A DNA stretch of 64,000 nt, from NCBI GenBank assembly GCA_965249035.1, contig CBDFKV010000005.1, positions 62,001 to 126,000 of the forward strand, in the 5' to 3' direction. Below, one piece after another: positions 61,056-64,000 of this stretch (the stretch's first letter is position 1; every line of letters begins with the position of its first letter). A program made the translations under genes and the position numbers. Under the pieces are notes generated by a model, which worked only from the letters and a program-made list of their open reading frames with translations, was not told the origin of the DNA and ran no database searches. The stretch is from CBDFKV01 sp965249035 (GTDB lineage Bacteria; Pseudomonadota; Gammaproteobacteria; Arenicellales; Poriferihabitantaceae).

Positions 61056-61130
61056 CAGAGCCTGGCACGTACACGCTTCGCGCTGATGTCGTCGCTATCG
61101 CTCCTCCGCCCGTGCTGGCGGCGTTAGCTG
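61033..61130 (+). other. attC-like stretch after VOC copy A
   Basis: Between the VOC stop region (GCATAACAGAGCC at about 61047) and GGCGGCGTTAGCTGCC (about 61117-61132) lies an imperfectly folding segment that looks like a gene-cassette recombination site with core GTTAGCT. The same sequence follows VOC copy B at about 62316-62402. Core match is partial. Confidence 0.4.
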
Positions 61131-61151
61131 CCGGTGAAAACGAACAAGTTT

Positions 61152-61232
61152 ATGAAGATTAGAAAAGCCGTACTAACAGACGCTGAAGAAGTCGGCTCAT
61201 TGATCGTCAAGTTGGCTGTTTCCTGTATGTAA
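61152..61232 (+). pseudogene. Truncated GNAT acetyltransferase start (copy A)
   Basis: MKIRKAVLTDAEEVGSLIVK, then LAVSCM and a stop, is the usual first strand and helix of a GNAT acetyltransferase cut after 26 codons. After the stop the recurrent spacer motif CTTCTCCGAATGACTGAAAA begins, so the rest of the gene was lost by recombination at the motif. Confidence 0.65.
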
Positions 61233-61337
61233 CCTTCTCCGAATGACTGAAAAGGGCAACTTTCCGACTCCCGCGAACACTCAGGCGGTTATATACTAGG
61301 AGTCGTTATTCGGACTTATACGTTTTGAGGTAAGGTA

Positions 61338-61649
61338 TTGGAAATCACTAGAAGTAAGGAATTCAAAGCTGATCGTGCTTGGGGATCAAAAAGTATTGCT
61401 AACATGCGCGGCATCAGTACCCGCTTACACTGGACAGATAAGCCTTACAAATGGCACATCAATGATGGCGAGGAGGTTTTCGCTGTATTAGATGGAAAAG
61501 TAGAGATGTTCTATCGCGAAGATGGTGAAGAGAAGTCAATTACGCTAGATAGTGGCGACATATTTTACGCATCTATTGGTACGGAGCACGTTGCTCACCC
61601 AATAGGCGAAGCAAGAATTCTCGTTGTAGAAATGGAAGGTAGTGTATAG
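61338..61649 (+). CDS. Cupin-domain protein 2
   Basis: A 103-residue cupin starting at TTG 61338 with GAGG eight bases upstream. The first motif is WHINDGEEVFAVLDGKVEMF (about residues 39-58) and the second GTEHVAHPIGEARILVVE (about 82-99). One metal-binding His of the first motif is replaced (H-x-N), so metal binding may be weak. It lies between the two copies of the direct repeat and is not itself duplicated. Confidence 0.8.
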   Translation: MEITRSKEFKADRAWGSKSIANMRGISTRLHWTDKPYKWHINDGEEVFAVLDGKVEMFYREDGEEKSITLDSGDIFYASIGTEHVAHPIGEARILVVEMEGSV

Positions 61650-61841
61650 CTCTAAGTGAACGTGGTTTGCCGCTAGGTTACTGGCCGAAAAGGGCAACTT
61701 TCCGACTACTGCGACCACTAGACGGTTGTATACTCATAGAGTACAACCCGGTAATTCTAACGAACAGATGGAGTCAATCCGAAAGGGGTGTTTGTGAATT
61801 TAGATAATGAGGGACGTAACGCATAAGGGCAAAGTCAAACT

Positions 61842-62324
61842 ATGGAAATAATCCACTTAGATCACGTTTATCTCTCGGTCAGTAATTTCCCACTATCGGA
61901 AAAGTTCTATGATTCTGTGATGCAGAGCTTTGGCTTCAAGAAAGGCAATGATCCAATAGACGGCGAGCAGCATGCGCACTACTTCAACAGAGAAATACAA
62001 ATTTCTTTGCGGCCGGCTCGTACACAGAAGCCCTATGATTCCTACGCACCCGGCTTGCATCACATATGCTTACAGGTAGCCAGCAGGTCGGAGATTAATG
62101 TTGCTGCCAAATCACTGAAGAAGCTTGGAGTCGACGTAAGCGATCCCAAAGAGTACCCCGAATACTCAGATGATTACTACGCCATCTTTTTCAAAGACCC
62201 TGACGGTATAAGATTTGAGCTTGTTGCTCGTACTAAGACTCGTGATTTAATTTCACTAAAGTGGCCAGAACTCAAAGGGTTTTTAAATCCAGCAAGCAGA
62301 TTAATGAAGCAAGAAAATGCATAG
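61842..62324 (+). CDS. VOC/glyoxalase-fold protein, intact copy B
   Basis: A 160-residue vicinal-oxygen-chelate protein: HLDHVYLSVSNFPLSEKFYD at the start supplies one metal ligand (His), GLHHICLQV the second, and DPDGIRFELVAR the Glu. This is the family of glyoxalase, fosfomycin resistance and dioxygenase enzymes; this member's substrate is unknown. ATG 61842 is used; the upstream leader is identical to that of the disrupted copy. It shows what the interrupted gene at 57821/60576 looked like. Confidence 0.88.
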   Translation: MEIIHLDHVYLSVSNFPLSEKFYDSVMQSFGFKKGNDPIDGEQHAHYFNREIQISLRPARTQKPYDSYAPGLHHICLQVASRSEINVAAKSLKKLGVDVSDPKEYPEYSDDYYAIFFKDPDGIRFELVARTKTRDLISLKWPELKGFLNPASRLMKQENA

Positions 62325-62420
62325 CAGAGCCTGGCACGTACACGCTTCGCGCTGATGTCGTCGCTATCGCTCCTCCGCCCGTGCTGGCGGCGTTAGCTGC
62401 CGGTGAAAACGAACAAGTTT

Positions 62421-62501
62421 ATGAAGATTAGAAAAGCCGTACTAACAGACGCTGAAGAAGTCGGCTCATTGATCGTCAAGTTGGCTGTTTCCTGTATGTA
62501 A
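62421..62501 (+). pseudogene. Truncated GNAT acetyltransferase start (copy B)
   Basis: Identical 26-codon fragment to that at 61152-61232, again ending just before the spacer motif. Since both copies share the break, the truncation came before the duplication. Confidence 0.65.
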
Positions 62502-62527
62502 CCTTCTCCGAATGACTGAAAAGGGCA

Positions 62528-64000
62528 GATACTGTTGAAAAACTCGGTAATTTGTGAGCGTTATACCTGGTTCTGAAAACCAAAACATGAATGCATAATC
62601 AGAATTGTTCTTTAGATTGCGAGTTTTGATAGATTTTGTGGTTTTTTACTCGAATTAGCATAAACGAGGCGCAGCTATCCCTAGGTCAGGTGGCTTATAC
62701 TGTTGTTGTGCCAGCTTTTTCAAATTCTGTGCCGTGGCCGCAAGTAAGAATTCATCTTTCGCACCGGATATTCCGCGTAGCCGTAGTCGGTCAAAGTTCA
62801 AAGCACGCTTTAGGTGGGCAAATAATACCTCCACCTTCTTTCTATCATTTCGTGACTGTTGGTACCTCGGGCTTTGACAGATATTTCGAGCCACATCCCT
62901 TGAAGATTCATAGATGCTGCGAGCGATCTTTCTAATGTCGGTATTTGGGCAACATTGAAATTTGAAGCGACAGTCCCTACAGTCGTGAGTGCTGGAGCGA
63001 TAAATGATAGTGTTGGCCTTGGTTACCCGTGACCGTGCATTCTTGAAATTTCGTCTTCTTGACTGAAGCAATTTACCATCGGGACAATGGTAACAATCTA
63101 ATTCACCGTCCCAGACAAAATTAGATCGGTTGAAAATACCTTGATTGTTGTTTGACCTGTCCCATACCGGGATATGCGGCTCAATCTCCTTTTTCTCCAC
63201 CACCCAATCCAGCATCGCCGCCGATCCATAGGCTGTATCTGCTATCAGTCGCTTGGGCTTTATCTTCAAGTTATCCTCCACCCGATCAATCATCGTTCGA
63301 GTGCTCGCAACTTCAGATGTTCTGTGTGCGGGTGTAGGCTCTACATCCACAATGATGTTGTTCTCAATATCAATCAGGTAGTTAGTGCTGTAATAGAATT
63401 GACCAGGGCCTTTGTCACCTGCCCACTGGGCCATGGGGTCGGTCGTAGATACTTTCTTCTGCGTTCTTTTTGCAGAAGGATCATTGTCTAATGCTTCGAG
63501 ATATTCTCTGACAGCGCGGGATTGTGTCAAACTTGGTTGCCAGTCAACCGGGCCATCAACCATCTTCTGCCTGGAGGCGTCTGCCTTTATATAGCTGGCG
63601 TCTGTCGCAAAGCCTTCTCCCTTGATTAACCCTTCGTCGTTGCAACGCTGTACAACGGTATCGAATACAAGCCTGAGTAAATCAGCATCTCTAAACCGAC
63701 CATGCCGGTTCTTTGAAAATGTGGAATGATTAGGAACATTATCTTCCAACCCCAAACCGCAGAACCATCGATAGGCCAAGTTGAAATTGACTTCTTCACA
63801 TAATCGACGTTCTGACCGAATTCCATAGCAATAGCCAATCAGAAGCATCCGAATCATTAGCTCAGGATCAACTGACGGCCGACCAGTGTGGCTATAGTAA
63901 GGCTTAAGATGTTCACTGATACCGCCAAAGTCTAAAAAGGCATCTATCTGACGAAGAAGATGGTCCTCGGGGATATGAGTCTCCAGGCAAAAATCATAAA
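62528..64000. mobile_element. IS1182-like element, left part (continues beyond window)
   Basis: Similarity between the repeat copies stops at 62527, and new sequence GATACTGTTGAAAAACTCGG begins, which is a plausible IS end. It carries one leftward transposase gene that runs off the window. The other end and any target duplication are not visible. Confidence 0.75.
62655..64000 (-). CDS. IS1182-family transposase (5' end outside window)
   Basis: At least 447 residues are visible, and the frame is open to the right edge. Blocks include GRPSVDPELMIRMLLIGYCYGIRSERRL near the N-terminus, LAYRWFCGLGLEDNVPNHSTFSKNR (each shown here only in part by position), FATDASYIKADASRQKMVDG and LIADTAYGSAAMLDWVV, which hold the DDE acidic residues. 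Cysteines in the C-terminal part (CYHCPDGKLL, CRDCRFKFQCCP) form the zinc-like motif typical of IS1182. The stop is at 62655. It looks intact within the window. Confidence 0.92.
   Translation of the reverse strand, partial: YDFCLETHIPEDHLLRQIDAFLDFGGISEHLKPYYSHTGRPSVDPELMIRMLLIGYCYGIRSERRLCEEVNFNLAYRWFCGLGLEDNVPNHSTFSKNRHGRFRDADLLRLVFDTVVQRCNDEGLIKGEGFATDASYIKADASRQKMVDGPVDWQPSLTQSRAVREYLEALDNDPSAKRTQKKVSTTDPMAQWAGDKGPGQFYYSTNYLIDIENNIIVDVEPTPAHRTSEVASTRTMIDRVEDNLKIKPKRLIADTAYGSAAMLDWVVEKKEIEPHIPVWDRSNNNQGIFNRSNFVWDGELDCYHCPDGKLLQSRRRNFKNARSRVTKANTIIYRSSTHDCRDCRFKFQCCPNTDIRKIARSIYESSRDVARNICQSPRYQQSRNDRKKVEVLFAHLKRALNFDRLRLRGISGAKDEFLLAATAQNLKKLAQQQYKPPDLGIAAPRLC

Larger units (their letters stand above)
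60584..61258 (+). repeat. Direct repeat copy A, right part
   Basis: Matches 61853-62527 almost perfectly, including the VOC body, the attC-like stretch, the truncated GNAT start and the spacer motif up to AAAAGGGCA. Confidence 0.92.
61680..62527 (+). repeat. Direct repeat copy B, 848 bp, uninterrupted
   Basis: Same as copy A without the IS66 element: spacer motif, leader, VOC gene, attC-like stretch, truncated GNAT start, and the next motif up to AAAAGGGCA. Three single-base differences were seen between the copies by eye. Its right edge is the point where the IS1182-like element begins. Confidence 0.93.

Noticed and set aside
62636..62935. Plus-strand open frames inside the IS1182-like transposase
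   Set aside because: They are antisense to a transposase with clear motifs and have no ribosome sites.

Overview
The window looks like accessory DNA of a gammaproteobacterium: an integrative and conjugative element (ICE) followed by layers of later insertions. The conjugation genes match, in order and kind, the ICE families first named from Pseudomonas islands (PFGI-1/TOL-like, MPF-G type, TIGR0374x-0375x families). Overlapping stop/start junctions, good Shine-Dalgarno sites and a mid-range GC content fit that group. I see no rRNA, tRNA, CRISPR array or chromosomal housekeeping block, so the genus cannot be fixed.

Region 1 (1-16619) is one long plus-strand conjugation operon. It holds the end of the TraD coupling protein, small membrane and pilin-like proteins, inner-membrane and periplasmic scaffold proteins, an outer-membrane lipoprotein, the TraC/VirB4-type ATPase, thioredoxin-like, TraU-like and TraH-like periplasmic proteins, and TraG. 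Several genes in it are not core: a small gene at 3608, a protein with a ParB-like DGNHR motif at 9734, a hypothetical at 10471, and reversed hypotheticals at 11144-11893 and near 16861.

Region 2 (17046-32987) is the most unusual part: a compact plus-strand operon for what looks like a dedicated surface-protein export system. It encodes a 1866-residue DUF4347 protein with a lectin-like domain and 522-bp repeats, a TolC-like outer-membrane lipoprotein, two HlyD-like adaptors, an inner-membrane M50 (site-2 protease) protein fused to a lipoyl/HlyD-like domain, a secreted metzincin with calcium-loop repeats, and a SEL1/LysM coiled-coil protein. There is no ABC transporter ATPase. The idea that the M50 protein replaces it is inference.

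Region 3 (33000-41400) is a defence island. It has a HgiDII/BbrUII-like GHKL-ATPase plus PD-(D/E)XK restriction protein convergent with a C5-cytosine methyltransferase, a fused N6-adenine methyltransferase-BsuBI/PstI endonuclease, and two serine recombinases. One recombinase sits between near-perfect terminal inverted repeats. An IS3 transposase tail marks older insertions.

Region 4 (41500-46650) holds three small AhpD/CMD-like proteins, a uroporphyrinogen-decarboxylase-fold protein, an ArsP-like permease and an ArsR-like repressor with a palindromic operator, followed by a truncated Tn3 transposase. It may be a metalloid or organometalloid detoxification module. Next comes an SNF2 helicase with a SWIM zinc-finger protein (46868-50609) and a short tyrosine recombinase (50807-51433).

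Region 5 (51650-62530) is a string of single plus-strand genes: a ferric-reductase-like flavoprotein, an SDR, two PhzF proteins, a YedY-like molybdoprotein, two cupins and VOC proteins. They are separated by related intergenic sequences, like gene cassettes. An 848-bp segment is duplicated, and an intact-ended IS66 element with an 8-bp target duplication has split one VOC copy. An IS1182-like transposase runs off the right end. Four genes carry apparent one-base insertions (at 31214-31219, 51653-51657, and in tnpC and tnpA of IS66), which may be real decay or base-calling errors.
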